From: Symsagittifera roscoffensis
Lineage: Eukaryota > Xenacoelomorpha > Acoela > Convolutidae
DNA length: 64,000 nucleotides
Assembly (NCBI RefSeq): GCF_963678635.1
Contig: NW_026970702.1
Coordinates: 40,804 to 104,803 of the forward strand
Direction: 5' to 3'
Below the pieces are notes generated by a model. It saw nothing but the letters and a program-made list of their open reading frames with translations, had not been told where the DNA came from and did not search any database. Positions within the stretch are counted from its first letter, which is position 1, and each line of letters begins with the position of its first letter. Shown piece by piece: positions 1 to 14,300 of this stretch. The translations under genes were made by a program, and so were the position numbers.

Positions 1-3000
1 GTCATAGCCGGTTACCCACTCAATTTTAAGTGGTCGGGAGACATCCGGTTAAACATTCGTTTTCAGATGGTTGGGAAATACGCGGTTAAACACTCGCTTT
101 CAAATGGCTGGGACATACTTGATTAAACGGTCGTTTTTAAATGTCCTTGACACTAGCGGGTTACACATTCGTTTTCAAATGGTCGTGCCACATTCGCTTT
201 CAAACTCGTTTTCAATCGGTCGGGACACACTCGGTTGCGCACTCGTTTTCAAATGGTTGGGATACCCGCGGTTACACACTCGTTTTCGAATAGTCGGTAT
301 ACATCTGGTTATACGCTCGTTTTCTAAAAGTTCGTACACCCGGTTACACTTCCGTTTTCAAACGGTTTGGTCACATCCGCATACACACTCGTTTTCAAAT
401 GATAGGGACACATCCGGTTACAGAGTCGTTTTCAAAAGGTTGGGACACCCGGTACTCGTTTGTTTTCATTTATTTGGGACACACCCAGTTACACACTTGT
501 TTTCAAATTGTTGGTACACACCAGGTTACACACTCAATTTCAAATGGTTGGGATACATGCGGTTACACACTAGTTTTCGAATGGTCGGTATACATCCGGT
601 TATACACTCGTTTTCAAAAAGTTCGGACAACCGGTTACACTTTCGTTTTCAAACGGTTTGGTCACATCCGCTTACACACTCGTTTTCAAATGATAGGGAC
701 ACATCCGGTTACAGAGTCGTTTTCAAAAGGTTGGGACACCCGGTACTCGTTTGTTTTCATTTATTTGGTACACATCCGGTTACACACTCAATTTCAAATG
801 GTTGGGATACACGCGGTTACACACTCGTTTTCAAATGGCTGGGACACACTCGGTTACACGGTCGTTTTTAAATGTCCTTGACTTACCCGGTTACACGCTC
901 GTTTTCAAATGGTCGTGCCACACCCGGTTTCAAACTCGTTTTCAAATGGTCGGTAGACATCCGGTTAAACATTCGTTTTCAATCGGTCGGGACACACTCG
1001 GTTGCGCACTCGTTTTCAAATGGTCGGGACACATCCGGTTATACACTCGTTTTCAAAACGTTCGGACACCCGGTTACACTTTCGTTTTCAAACGGTTTGG
1101 TCACATCCGCTTACACACTCGTTTTCAAATGATAGGGACACATCCGGTTACACAGTCGTTTTCAAAAGGTTGGGACACCCGTACTCGTTTGTTTTCATTT
1201 TTTTGGGACATACCCAGTTACACACTTGTTTTCAAATTGTTGATACACACCCGGTTACACACTCAATTTCAAATGGTTGGGATACACGCGGTTACACACT
1301 CGTTTTCAAATGGCTGGGACACACTCGGTTACACGGTCGTTTTTAAATTTCCTTGACTTACCCGGTTACACACTCGTTTTCAAATGGTCGTGCCACACCC
1401 GGTTTCAAACTCGTTTTCAAATGGTCGGTAGACATCCGGTTAAACATTCGTTTTCAATCGGTCGGTACACACTCGGTTGCGCACTCGTTTTCAAATGGTC
1501 GGGACACATCCGGTTATACACTCGTTTTCAAAACGTTCGGACACCCGGTTACACTTTCGTTTTCAAACGGTTTGGTCACATCCGCTTACACACTCGTTTT
1601 CAAATGATAGGGACACATCCGGTTACAGAGTCGTTTTCAAAAGGTTGGGACACCCGTACTCGTTTGTTTTCATTTTTTTGGGACATACCCAGTTACACAC
1701 TTGTTTTCAAATTGTTGATACACACCCGGTTACACACTCAATTTCAAATGGTTGGGATACACGCGGTTACACACTCGTTTTCAAATGGCTGGGACACACT
1801 CGGTTACACGGTCGTTTTTAAATTTCCTTGACTTACCCGGTTACACACTCGTTTTCAAATGGTCGTGCCACACCCGGTTTCAAACTCGTTTTCAAATGGT
1901 CGGTAGACATCCGGTTAAACATTCGTTTTCAATCGGTCGGGACACACTCGGTTGCGCACTCGTTTTCAAATGGTCGGGACACATCCGGTTATACACTCGT
2001 TTTCAAAACGTTCGGACACCCGGTTACACTTTCGTTTTCAAACGGTTTGGTCACATCCGCTTACACACTCGTTTTCAAATGATAGGGACACATCCGGTTA
2101 CAGAGTCGTTTTCAAAAGGTTGGGACACCCGTACTCGTTTGTTTTCATTTATTTGGTACACATCCGGTTACACACTCAATTTCAAATGGTTGGGATACAC
2201 GCGGTTACACACTCGTTTTCAAATGGCTGGGACACACTCGGTTACACGGTCGTTTTTAAATGTCCTTGACTTACCCGGTTACACGCTCGTTTTCAAATGG
2301 TCGTGCCACACCCGGTTTTAAACTCGTTTTCAAATGGTCGGTAGAAATCCGGTTAAACATTCGTTTTCAATCGGTCGGGACACACTCGGTTGCGCACTCG
2401 TTTTCAAATGGTCGGGACACATCCGGTTATACACTCGTTTTCAAAACGTTCGGACACCCGGTTACACTTTCGTTTTCAAACGGTTTGGTCACATCCGCTT
2501 ACACACTCGTTTTCAAATGATAGGGACACATCCGGTTACAGAGTCGTTTTCAAAAGGTTGGGACACCCGTACTCGTTTGTTTTCATTTATTTGGGACACA
2601 CCCAGTTACACACTTGTTTTCAAATTGTTGATACACACCCGGTTACACACTCAATTTCAAATGGTTGGGATACACGCGGTTACACACTCGTTTTCAAATG
2701 GCTGGGACACACTCGGTTACACGGTCGTTTTTAAATTTCCTTGACTAACCCGGTTACACACTCGTTTTCAAATGGTCGTGCCACACCCGGTTTCAAACTC
2801 GTTTTCAAATGGTCGGTAGAAATCCGGTTAAACATTCGTTTTCAATCGGTCGGGACACACTCGGTTGCGCACTCGTTTTCAATTGGTCGGGACACATCCG
2901 GTTATACACTCGTTTTCAAAACGTTCGGACACCCGGTTACACTTTCGTTTTCAAACGGTTTGGTCACATCCGCTTACACACTCGTTTTCAAATGATAGGG

Positions 3001-4197
3001 ACATATCCGGTTACAGAGTCGTTTTCAAAAGGTTGGGACACCCGTACTCGTTTGTTTTCAGTTATTTGGGATACACCCAGTTACACACTTGTTTTCAAAT
3101 TGTTGGTACATACCCGGTTACACACTCAATTTCAAATGGTTGGGATACACGTGGTTACACACTCGTTTTCAAATGGCTGGGACACACTCGGTTACACGGT
3201 CGTTTTTAAATGTCCTTGATTTACCCGGTTACACGCTCGTTTTCAAATGTTCGTGCCACACCCGGTTTCAAACTCGTTTTCAAATGATCGAAGACATCCG
3301 GTTAAACATTCCTTTTCAATCGGTCCGGTCACACTCGGTTGCGCACTCGTTTTCAAATGGTCGGGACACATCCGGTAAAACACTCGTTTTCAAAAAGTTC
3401 GGACACCCGGTTACACTTTTGTTTTCAAACGGTTTGGTCAAATCCGCCTACACACTCGTTTTCAAATGATAGGGACACATCCGGTTACACAGTCGTTTTC
3501 AAAACGTTGGGACAACCGTACTCGTTTGTTTTCATTTATTTGGGACACACCCAGTTACACACTTGTTTTCAAATTGTTGATACACACCCGGTTACACACT
3601 CAATTTCAAATGGTTGGGATACATGCGGTTACACACTCGTTTTCAAATTGCTGGGACACACTTGGTTACACGGTCGTTTTTAAATGTCCTTGACTTACCC
3701 GGTTAAGCACTCGTTTTCAAATGGTCGTGCCACAACCGTTTTCGAACTTGTTTTCAACTGGTCGGTATACACCCGGTTACACACTCGTTTTAAAACGGTT
3801 TGGTCAAACCCGGATACACACTCGTTTTCAAATGATTGGGACACATTCGGTTACACATTCTTTTTCATACGTTTTGGGCACAGCCGGTTACCCACTCGTT
3901 TCCAATTCATCGGGACACACCTAGTTACCAACTCGTTTTTCAAATTGTTGATACACACCCGGTTTTACACTCAATTTCAAATGGTCGAGAAACACGCGGT
4001 TACACACTCGTTTTCAAATGGTCGGTATACATCCGGTTAAACATTCGTTTTCAATCGGTCGGATTACACTCGGTTATACACTCGTTCTCAAAAAGTTCGG
4101 ACATCCGGTTACACACTCGTTTTCAAACGGTTGGGACACCCGGTACTCGTTTGTTTTCATTTAGTCGGGACACACCCAGTTCGTTTTCAAATTATTG
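1..4197 (+). repeat. 4.2-kb satellite super-repeat, copy A
   Basis: This block recurs immediately downstream at an offset of 4,197 bp, which grows to 4,234 bp after about 2.2 kb. The 37-bp change is one monomer missing from copy A inside its third 475-bp higher-order repeat (interval 1,822-2,260 is 438 bp instead of 475). Near position 100-200 copy A also lacks or rearranges one monomer relative to copy B. The left limit is set by the window edge. Confidence 0.85.
872..3683 (+). repeat. 475-bp higher-order repeat (about 13 monomers), six copies
   Basis: The landmark CCTTGACTTACCCGG (or a one-base variant) returns at about 872, 1,347, 1,822, 2,260, 2,735, 3,210 and 3,684. The intervals are 475, 475, 438, 475, 475 and 474 bp. 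Each copy has the same order of about 13 distinguishable monomers. Among them are a GGCTGGGACACACTCGG type, a GTGCCACACCC type, a GGTAGACATCCGG type, a GATAGGGACACATCCGG type, a short GGGACACCCGTACTCG type and a TTGATACACACCCGG type ending ACTCAATTTC. Confidence 0.93.
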
Positions 4198-7100
4198 ATA
4201 CACACCCGGTTACACACTCAATTTCAAATGGTTGGGATACACGCGGTTACACACTCGTTTTCAAATGGCTGGGACACACTCGGTTACACGGTCTTTTTTA
4301 AATGTCCTTGACTTACCCGGTTACACGGTCGTTTTCAAATGGTCGTGCCACACCCGGTTTCAAACTCGTTTTCAAATGGTCGGTAGACATCCGGTTAAAC
4401 ATTCGTTTTCAATCGGTCGGGACACACTTGGTTGCGCACTCGTTTTCAAATGGTTGGGATACCCGCGGTTACACACTCGTTTTCGAATAGTCGGTATACA
4501 TCTGGTTATACGCTCGTTTTCTAAAAGTTCGGACACCCGGTTACACTTCCGTTTTCAAACGGTTTGGTCACATCCGCATACACACTCGTTTTCAAATGAT
4601 AGGGACACATCCGGTTACAGAGTCGTTTTCAAAAGGTTGGGACACCCGGTACTCGTTTGTTTTCATTTATTTGGGACACACCCAGTTACACACTTGTTTT
4701 CAAATTGTTGGTACACACCAGGTTACACACTCAATTTCAAATGGTTGGGATACATGCGGTTACACACTAGTTTTCGAATGGTCGGTATACATCCGGTTAT
4801 ACACTCGTTTTCAAAAAGTTCGGACAACCGGTTACACTTTCGTTTTCAAACGGTTTGGTCACATCCGCTTACACACTCGTTTTCAAATGATAGGGACACA
4901 TCCGGTTACAGAGTCGTTTTCAAAAGGTTGGGACACCCGGTACTCGTTTGTTTTCATTTATTTGGTACACATCCGGTTACACACTCAATTTCAAATGGTT
5001 GGGATACACGCGGTTACACACTCGTTTTCAAATGGCTGGGACACACTCGGTTACACGGTCGTTTTTAAATGTCCTTGACTTACCCGGTTACACGCTCGTT
5101 TTCAAATGGTCGTGCCACACCCGGTTTCAAACTCGTTTTCAAATGGTCGGTAGACATCCGGTTAAACATTCGTTTTCAATCGGTCGGGACACACTCGGTT
5201 GCGCACTCGTTTTCAAATGGTCGGGACACATCCGGTTATACACTCGTTTTCAAAACGTTCGGACACCCGGTTACACTTTTGTTTTCAAACGGTTTAGTCA
5301 CATCCGCTTACACACTCGTTTTCAAATGATAGGGACACATCCGGTTACAGAGTCGTTTTCAAAAGGTTGGGACACCCGTACTCGTTTGTTTTCATTTATT
5401 TGGGACATACCCAGTTACACACTTGTTTTCAAATTGTTGATACACACCCGGTTACACACTCAATTTCAAATGGTTGGGATACACGCGGTTACACACTCGT
5501 TTTCAAATGGCTGGGACACAGTCGGTTACACGGTCATTTATAAATTTCCTTGACTTACCCGGTTACACACTCGTTTTCAAATGGTCGTGCCACACCCGGT
5601 TTCAAACTCGTTTTCAAATGGTCGGTAGACATCCGGTTAAACATTCGTTTTCAATCGGTCGGGACACACTCGGTTGCGCACTCGTTTTCAAATGGTCTGG
5701 ACACATCCGGTTATACACTCGTTTTCAAAACGTTCGGACACCCGGTTACACTTTCGTTTTCAAACGGTTTGGTCACATCCGCTTACACACTCGTTTTCAA
5801 ATGATAGGGACACATCCGGTTACAGAGTCGTTTTCAAAAGGTTGGGACACCCGTACTCGTTTGTTTTCATTTATTTGGGACACACCCAGTTACACACTTG
5901 TTTTCAAATTGTTGATACACACCCGGTTACACACTCAATTTCAAATGGTTGGGATACACGCGGTTACACACTCGTTTTCAAATGGCTGGGACACACTCGG
6001 TTACACGGTCGTTTTTAAATTTCCTTGACTTACCCGGTTACACACTCGTTTTCAAATGGTCGTGCCACACCCGGTTTCAAACTCGTTTTCAAATGGTCGG
6101 TAGACATCCGGTTAAACATTCGTTTTCAATCGGTCGGGACACACTCGGTTGCGCACTCGTTTTCAAATGGTCGGGACACATCCGGTTATACACTCGTTTT
6201 CAAAACGTTCGGACACCCGGTTACACTTTTGTTTTCAAACGGTTTAGTCACATCCGCTTACACACTCGTTTTCAAATGATAGGGACACATCCGGTTACAG
6301 AGTCGTTTTCAAAAGGTTGGGACACCCGTACTCGTTTGTTTTCATTTATTTGGGACATACCCAGTTACACACTTGTTTTCAAATTGTTGATACACACCCG
6401 GTTACACACTCAATTTCAAATGGTTGGGATACACGCGGTTACACACTCGTTTTCAAATGGCTGGGACACAGTCGGTTACACGGTCATTTTTAAATTTCCT
6501 TGACTTACCCGGTTACACACTCGTTTTCAAATGGTCGTGCCACACCCGGTTTCAAACTCGTTTTCAAATGGTCGGTAGACATCCGGTTAAACATTCGTTT
6601 TCAATCGGTCGGGACACACTCGGTTGCGCACTCGTTTTCAAATGGTCTGGACACATCCGGTTATACACTCGTTTTCAAAACGTTCGGACACCCGGTTACA
6701 CTTTCGTTTTCAAACGGTTTGGTCACATCCGCTGACACACTCGTTTTCAAATGATAGGGACACATCCGGTTACAGAGTCGTTTTCAAAAGGTTGGGACAC
6801 CCGTACTCGTTTGTTTTCATTTATTTGGGACACACCCAGTTACACACTTGTTTTCAAATTGTTGATACACACCCGGTTACACACTCAATTTCAAATGGTT
6901 GGGATACACGCGGTTACACACTCGTTTTCAAATGGCTGGGACACACTCGGTTACACGGTCGTTTTTAAATTTCCTTGACTTACCCGGTTACACACTCGTT
7001 TTCAAATGGTCGTGCCACACCCGGTTTCAAACTCGTTTTCAAATGGTCGGTAGAAATCCGGTTAAACATTCGTTTTCAATCGGCCGGGACACACTCGGTT

Positions 7101-8431
7101 GCGCACTCGTTTTCAAATGGTCGGGACACATCCGGTTATACACTCGTTTTCAAAACGTTCGGACACCCGGTTACACTTTCGTTTTCAAACGGTTTGGTCA
7201 CATCCGCTGACACACTCGTTTTCAAATGATAGGGACACATCCGGTTACAGAGTCGTTTTCAAAAGGTTGGGACACCCGTACTCGTTTGTTTTCAGTTATT
7301 TGGGATACACCCAGTTACACACTTGTTTTCAAATTGTTGGTACATACCCGGTTACACACTCAATTTCAAATGGTTGGGATACACGCGGTTACACACTCGT
7401 TTTCAAATGGCTGGGACACACTCGGTTACACGGTCGTTTTTAAATGTCCTTGATTTACCCGGTTACACGCTCGTTTTCAAATGGTCGTGCTACACCCGGT
7501 TTCAAACTCGTTTTCAAATGGTCGAAGACATCCGGTTAAACATTCGTTTTCAATCGGTCGGGTCACACTCGGTTGCGCACTCGTTTTCAAATGGTCGGGA
7601 CACATCCGGTAAAACACTCGTTTTCAAAAAATTCGGACACCCGGTTACACTTTTGTTTTCAAACGGTTTGGTCAAATCCGCTTACACACTCGTTTTCAAA
7701 TGATAGGGACACATCCGGTTACACAGTCGTTTTCAAAACGTTGGGACAACCGTACTCGTTTGTTTTCATTTATTTGGGACACACCCAGTTACACACTTGT
7801 TTTCAAATTGTTGATACACACCCGGTTACACACTCAATTTCAAATGGTTGGGATACACGCGGTTACACACTCGTTTTCAAATGGCTGGGACACACTCGGT
7901 TACACGGTCGTTTTTAAATGTCCTTGACTTACCCGGTTACGCACTCGTTTTCAAATGGTCGTGCCACAACCGTTTTCAAACTTGTTTTCAAATGGTCGGT
8001 ATACACCCGGTTACACACTCGTTTTAAAACGGTTTGGTCACACCCGGATACACACTCGTTTTCAAATGATTGGGACACATCCGGTTACACATTCTTTTTC
8101 ATACGTTTTTTCAAATTGTTGATACACACCCGGTTTTACAATCAATTTCAAATGGTCGAGAAACACGCGGTTACACACTCGTTTTCAAATGGGCGGTATA
8201 CATCCGGTTAAACATTCGTTTTCAATCGGTCGGATTACACTCGGTTATACACTCGTTCTCAAAAAGTTCGGACACCCGGTTACACACTCGTTTTCAAACG
8301 GTTGGGACACCCTGTACTCGTTTGTTTTCATTTAGTCGGGACACACCCAGTTCGTTTTCAAATTATTGATACACACCCGGTTACACACTCAATTTCAAAT
8401 GGTTGGGATACACGCGGTTACACACTCGTTT
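4198..8431 (+). repeat. 4.2-kb satellite super-repeat, copy B
   Basis: This is the tandem partner of the block at 1-4,197, starting with the same order of monomer variants. Matching landmarks are 231 with 4,428, 872 with 5,069, and 3,684 with 7,918. It holds six complete 475-bp repeats, where copy A has one shortened by 37 bp. Its right part (from 7,225) was later included in another duplication of 4,139 bp. The exact right edge is approximate. Confidence 0.8.
5069..7917 (+). repeat. 475-bp higher-order repeat, second block of six copies
   Basis: The same ordered set of monomers as at 872-3,683 starts at 5,069, 5,544, 6,019, 6,494, 6,969, 7,444 and 7,918, with intervals of 475 bp (the last 474). 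Copies at alternate positions share private substitutions, for example a CAGTCGG variant near 5,520 and 6,470 and a GGTCTGGACAC variant near 5,695 and 6,645. This suggests that pairs of 475-bp units (about 950 bp) were also copied together. Confidence 0.92.
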
Positions 8432-11363
8432 TCAAATGGCTGGGACACACTCGGTTACACGGTCGTTTTTCAATGTCCTTGACTTACCCGGTTACGCACT
8501 CGTTTTCAAATGGTCGTGCCACAACCGTTTTCAAACTTGTTTTCAAATGGTCGGTATACATCCGGTTTCACACTCGTTTTCAAACGTTTTGGTCACACCC
8601 GGATACACACTCGTTTTTCAAATTGTTGATACACAACCGGTTTTACTCAATTTCAAATGGTCGAGAAACACGCGGTTACACACTCGTTGTCAAAAAATCG
8701 TGCCACACTCACTTCCACACTTGTTTTTAAATGGTCAGTATACACCCGGTTACACACTCGTTTTCAAATATTCGTGCCACACCGAGTTTCAAACTCGTTT
8801 TCAAGTGATCGGGAGACATCCGGTTGAACATTCGTTTTCAATCGGTCGGAACACACTCGGTTACCCACTCGTTTTCAAATTGTCGGTACATATCCCGTTA
8901 TACACTCGTTTTCAAAAAACTCTAACATCAGGTTACAACTTCATTTTCAAACGGTCTGCAAACACTCGGGTGCATGCTTGTTTTCAAATTGTCGTGCCAC
9001 ACGTAGTTTAATACTTGTTTTCAAATCGTCGGGAAACACGCGTTTACACAATCATTTTCAAATGGCTGGGACATTCTCTGTTGCACGGTCGTTTTTAAAT
9101 GTCCGGACACACTCGGTTACAACCTCGTTTTCAAATGGTCGTGCCACACTCAGTTTCCCACCTGTTTTCAAATGGTCAGAAAACACGCGGTTACACACTC
9201 GTTTTCAAATGGCTGGGACACACTCGGTGACACGGTCGTATTTAAATGCCCGTGACACCCCGGTTACTCAATCGTTTTCAAATGGTCGTGCCACACCCAG
9301 TTTCAATCTCGTTTTCAAATTGTCGGTAGACATCCGGTTAAACATTCGTTTTCAATCGGTCGGGACACATTCGGTTACCCACTCGTTTTTGAATGGTCGG
9401 AACAAATCCGGTTATACACTCGTTTTCAAAAAACCCGAACACCCGGTTACACATTCGTTTTCAAACGCTTTGGGAACACTCAGTTACAAGCTCGTTTTCG
9501 AATGGTCTTGCCACACTCAGTTTCACACTTGTTTTCAAAGGTCGGGAAACACGCGGTTACACACTCGTTTTCAAATGGCTGGGACACACTCGGTTACACG
9601 GTCGTTTTGAAATGTCCGGGACACACTCGGTTACACACTCGTTGTCAAATGGTCGTGCCACACCCAGTTTCAAACTCGTTTTCGAATGGTCGGTAGACAT
9701 CCGGTTAAACATTCGTTTTCAAATGGCTGGGACACACTCGGTGACACGGTCGTTTTTAAACGCCCGTGACACCCCGGTTACACAATCGTTTTCAAATGGT
9801 CGTGCCACACCCAGTTTCAATCTCGTTTTCAAATTGTCGGTAGACATCCGGTTAAACATTCGTTTTCAATCGGTCAGGACACACTCGGTTACCCACTCGT
9901 TTTCGAATGGTCGGAACAAATCCGGTTATACACTCGTTTTCAAAAAACCCGAACACCCGGTTACACATTCGTTTTCAAACGCTTCGGGAACACTCGGTTA
10001 CAAGCTCGTTTTCGAATGGTCGTGCCACACTCAGTTTCACACTTGTTTTCAAATGGTCGGGAAACACGCGGTTACACACTCGTTTTCAAATGGTTGGAAC
10101 ACACTCGGTTACACGGTCGTTTTGAAATGTCCGGGACACACTCGGTTACACACTCGTTGTCAAATGGTCGTGCCACACCCAGTTTCAAACTCGTTTTCAA
10201 ATGGTCGGTAGACATCCGGTTAAACATTCGTTTTCAATCGGTCGGGACACACTCGGTTGCCCACTCGTTTTCAAATGGTCGGGACACATCCGGTTATACA
10301 CTCGTTTTCAAAAAGTTTGGACACCCGGTTACACTTTTGTTTTCAAACGGTTTGGTCACAGCCGCTTACACACTCGTTTTCAAATGATAGGGACACATCC
10401 GGTTACACACTCGTTTTCAAAAGGTTGGGACATCCGGGACTCGTTTGTTTTCAATTAGTCGGGACACACCCAGTTACACTCTCGTTTTCGATTGGTCGGA
10501 ACAAATCCGGTTATACACTCGTTTTCAAAAAACCCGGACATCCGGTTACACATTCGTTTTCAAACGCTTTGGGAACACTCGGTTACAAGCTCGTTTTCGA
10601 ATGGTCGTGCCACACTCAGTTTCACACTTGATTTCAAATGGTCGGGAAACACGCGTTTACACACTCGTTTTCAAACGCTTTGGGAACACTCGGTTACAAG
10701 TTCGTTTTCCATTGATCCTGCCACACCCAGTTTCAAACTCGTTTTCAAATGTTTGGTAGATATCCGGTTCAACATTCGTTTTCAATCGGTCGGAACACAC
10801 TCGGTTGCCCACTCGTTTTCAATTGGTCGGAAAACATCCGGTTAAACACTCGTTTTCAAAAAGATCGGACACCCGGTTACACTTTTGTTTTCAAACGGTT
10901 TGGTCACACCCGCTTACACACTCGTTTTCAAATGATAGGGACACATCCGGTTACACACTCGTTTTCAAAAGGTTGGGACATCCGGTTTGTTTTCATTTAG
11001 TCGGGACACGCCCAGTTACACACTCAAATTCAAATGGTTGGGATACATGCGGTTACACACTCGTTTTCAAATGGTTGGGAAACACGCGGTTACACACTCG
11101 TTTTGTAATGGTCGGGACACACCAGGTTACTTATTCGTTTTCAAACGGTTTGGTCACAGCCGGTTACCCACTCGTTTTCAATTGATCGGGACACATCCTG
11201 TTACACACTCGTTTTCAATCGGTCGGGACACACTCGGTTACCCACTCGTTTTCAAATTGTCGGGACACATCTGGTTATACACTCGTTTTCAAAAAAATTG
11301 GACATCAGGTTACACATTCGTTTTAAAACGGTTTGGAAACACTCGGTTACAAGCTCGTTTTTG
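7225..11363 (+). repeat. 4,139-bp tandem duplication, copy 1
   Basis: This block is followed directly by a second copy at 11,364-15,508. Landmarks shift by exactly 4,139 bp from 7,225 to about 10,980, then by 4,145 bp because copy 1 lacks 6 bp near 10,984. Reading the two side by side I found only two substitutions (near 8,313 and 10,438) and that 6-bp gap, so the copies are nearly identical. The block contains the end of the older 4.2-kb super-repeat plus more diverged monomers. Confidence 0.93.
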
Positions 11364-14300
11364 AATGATAGGGACACATCCGGTTACAGAGTCGTTTTCA
11401 AAAGGTTGGGACACCCGTACTCGTTTGTTTTCAGTTATTTGGGATACACCCAGTTACACACTTGTTTTCAAATTGTTGGTACATACCCGGTTACACACTC
11501 AATTTCAAATGGTTGGGATACACGCGGTTACACACTCGTTTTCAAATGGCTGGGACACACTCGGTTACACGGTCGTTTTTAAATGTCCTTGATTTACCCG
11601 GTTACACGCTCGTTTTCAAATGGTCGTGCCACACCCGGTTTCAAACTCGTTTTCAAATGGTCGAAGACATCCGGTTAAACATTCGTTTTCAATCGGTCGG
11701 GTCACACTCGGTTGCGCACTCGTTTTCAAATGGTCGGGACACATCCGGTAAAACACTCGTTTTCAAAAAATTCGGACACCCGGTTACACTTTTGTTTTCA
11801 AACGGTTTGGTCAAATCCGCTTACACACTCGTTTTCAAATGATAGGGACACATCCGGTTACACAGTCGTTTTCAAAACGTTGGGACAACCGTACTCGTTT
11901 GTTTTCATTTATTTGGGACACACCCAGTTACACACTTGTTTTCAAATTGTTGATACACACCCGGTTACACACTCAATTTCAAATGGTTGGGATACACGCG
12001 GTTACACACTCGTTTTCAAATGGCTGGGACACACTCGGTTACACGGTCGTTTTTAAATGTCCTTGACTTACCCGGTTACGCACTCGTTTTCAAATGGTCG
12101 TGCCACAACCGTTTTCAAACTTGTTTTCAAATGGTCGGTATACACCCGGTTACACACTCGTTTTAAAACGGTTTGGTCACACCCGGATACACACTCGTTT
12201 TCAAATGATTGGGACACATCCGGTTACACATTCTTTTTCATACGTTTTTTCAAATTGTTGATACACACCCGGTTTTACAATCAATTTCAAATGGTCGAGA
12301 AACACGCGGTTACACACTCGTTTTCAAATGGGCGGTATACATCCGGTTAAACATTCGTTTTCAATCGGTCGGATTACACTCGGTTATACACTCGTTCTCA
12401 AAAAGTTCGGACACCCGGTTACACACTCGTTTTCAAACGGTTGGGACACCCGGTACTCGTTTGTTTTCATTTAGTCGGGACACACCCAGTTCGTTTTCAA
12501 ATTATTGATACACACCCGGTTACACACTCAATTTCAAATGGTTGGGATACACGCGGTTACACACTCGTTTTCAAATGGCTGGGACACACTCGGTTACACG
12601 GTCGTTTTTCAATGTCCTTGACTTACCCGGTTACGCACTCGTTTTCAAATGGTCGTGCCACAACCGTTTTCAAACTTGTTTTCAAATGGTCGGTATACAT
12701 CCGGTTTCACACTCGTTTTCAAACGTTTTGGTCACACCCGGATACACACTCGTTTTTCAAATTGTTGATACACAACCGGTTTTACTCAATTTCAAATGGT
12801 CGAGAAACACGCGGTTACACACTCGTTGTCAAAAAATCGTGCCACACTCACTTCCACACTTGTTTTTAAATGGTCAGTATACACCCGGTTACACACTCGT
12901 TTTCAAATATTCGTGCCACACCGAGTTTCAAACTCGTTTTCAAGTGATCGGGAGACATCCGGTTGAACATTCGTTTTCAATCGGTCGGAACACACTCGGT
13001 TACCCACTCGTTTTCAAATTGTCGGTACATATCCCGTTATACACTCGTTTTCAAAAAACTCTAACATCAGGTTACAACTTCATTTTCAAACGGTCTGCAA
13101 ACACTCGGGTGCATGCTTGTTTTCAAATTGTCGTGCCACACGTAGTTTAATACTTGTTTTCAAATCGTCGGGAAACACGCGTTTACACAATCATTTTCAA
13201 ATGGCTGGGACATTCTCTGTTGCACGGTCGTTTTTAAATGTCCGGACACACTCGGTTACAACCTCGTTTTCAAATGGTCGTGCCACACTCAGTTTCCCAC
13301 CTGTTTTCAAATGGTCAGAAAACACGCGGTTACACACTCGTTTTCAAATGGCTGGGACACACTCGGTGACACGGTCGTATTTAAATGCCCGTGACACCCC
13401 GGTTACTCAATCGTTTTCAAATGGTCGTGCCACACCCAGTTTCAATCTCGTTTTCAAATTGTCGGTAGACATCCGGTTAAACATTCGTTTTCAATCGGTC
13501 GGGACACATTCGGTTACCCACTCGTTTTTGAATGGTCGGAACAAATCCGGTTATACACTCGTTTTCAAAAAACCCGAACACCCGGTTACACATTCGTTTT
13601 CAAACGCTTTGGGAACACTCAGTTACAAGCTCGTTTTCGAATGGTCTTGCCACACTCAGTTTCACACTTGTTTTCAAAGGTCGGGAAACACGCGGTTACA
13701 CACTCGTTTTCAAATGGCTGGGACACACTCGGTTACACGGTCGTTTTGAAATGTCCGGGACACACTCGGTTACACACTCGTTGTCAAATGGTCGTGCCAC
13801 ACCCAGTTTCAAACTCGTTTTCGAATGGTCGGTAGACATCCGGTTAAACATTCGTTTTCAAATGGCTGGGACACACTCGGTGACACGGTCGTTTTTAAAC
13901 GCCCGTGACACCCCGGTTACACAATCGTTTTCAAATGGTCGTGCCACACCCAGTTTCAATCTCGTTTTCAAATTGTCGGTAGACATCCGGTTAAACATTC
14001 GTTTTCAATCGGTCAGGACACACTCGGTTACCCACTCGTTTTCGAATGGTCGGAACAAATCCGGTTATACACTCGTTTTCAAAAAACCCGAACACCCGGT
14101 TACACATTCGTTTTCAAACGCTTCGGGAACACTCGGTTACAAGCTCGTTTTCGAATGGTCGTGCCACACTCAGTTTCACACTTGTTTTCAAATGGTCGGG
14201 AAACACGCGGTTACACACTCGTTTTCAAATGGTTGGAACACACTCGGTTACACGGTCGTTTTGAAATGTCCGGGACACACTCGGTTACACACTCGTTGTC

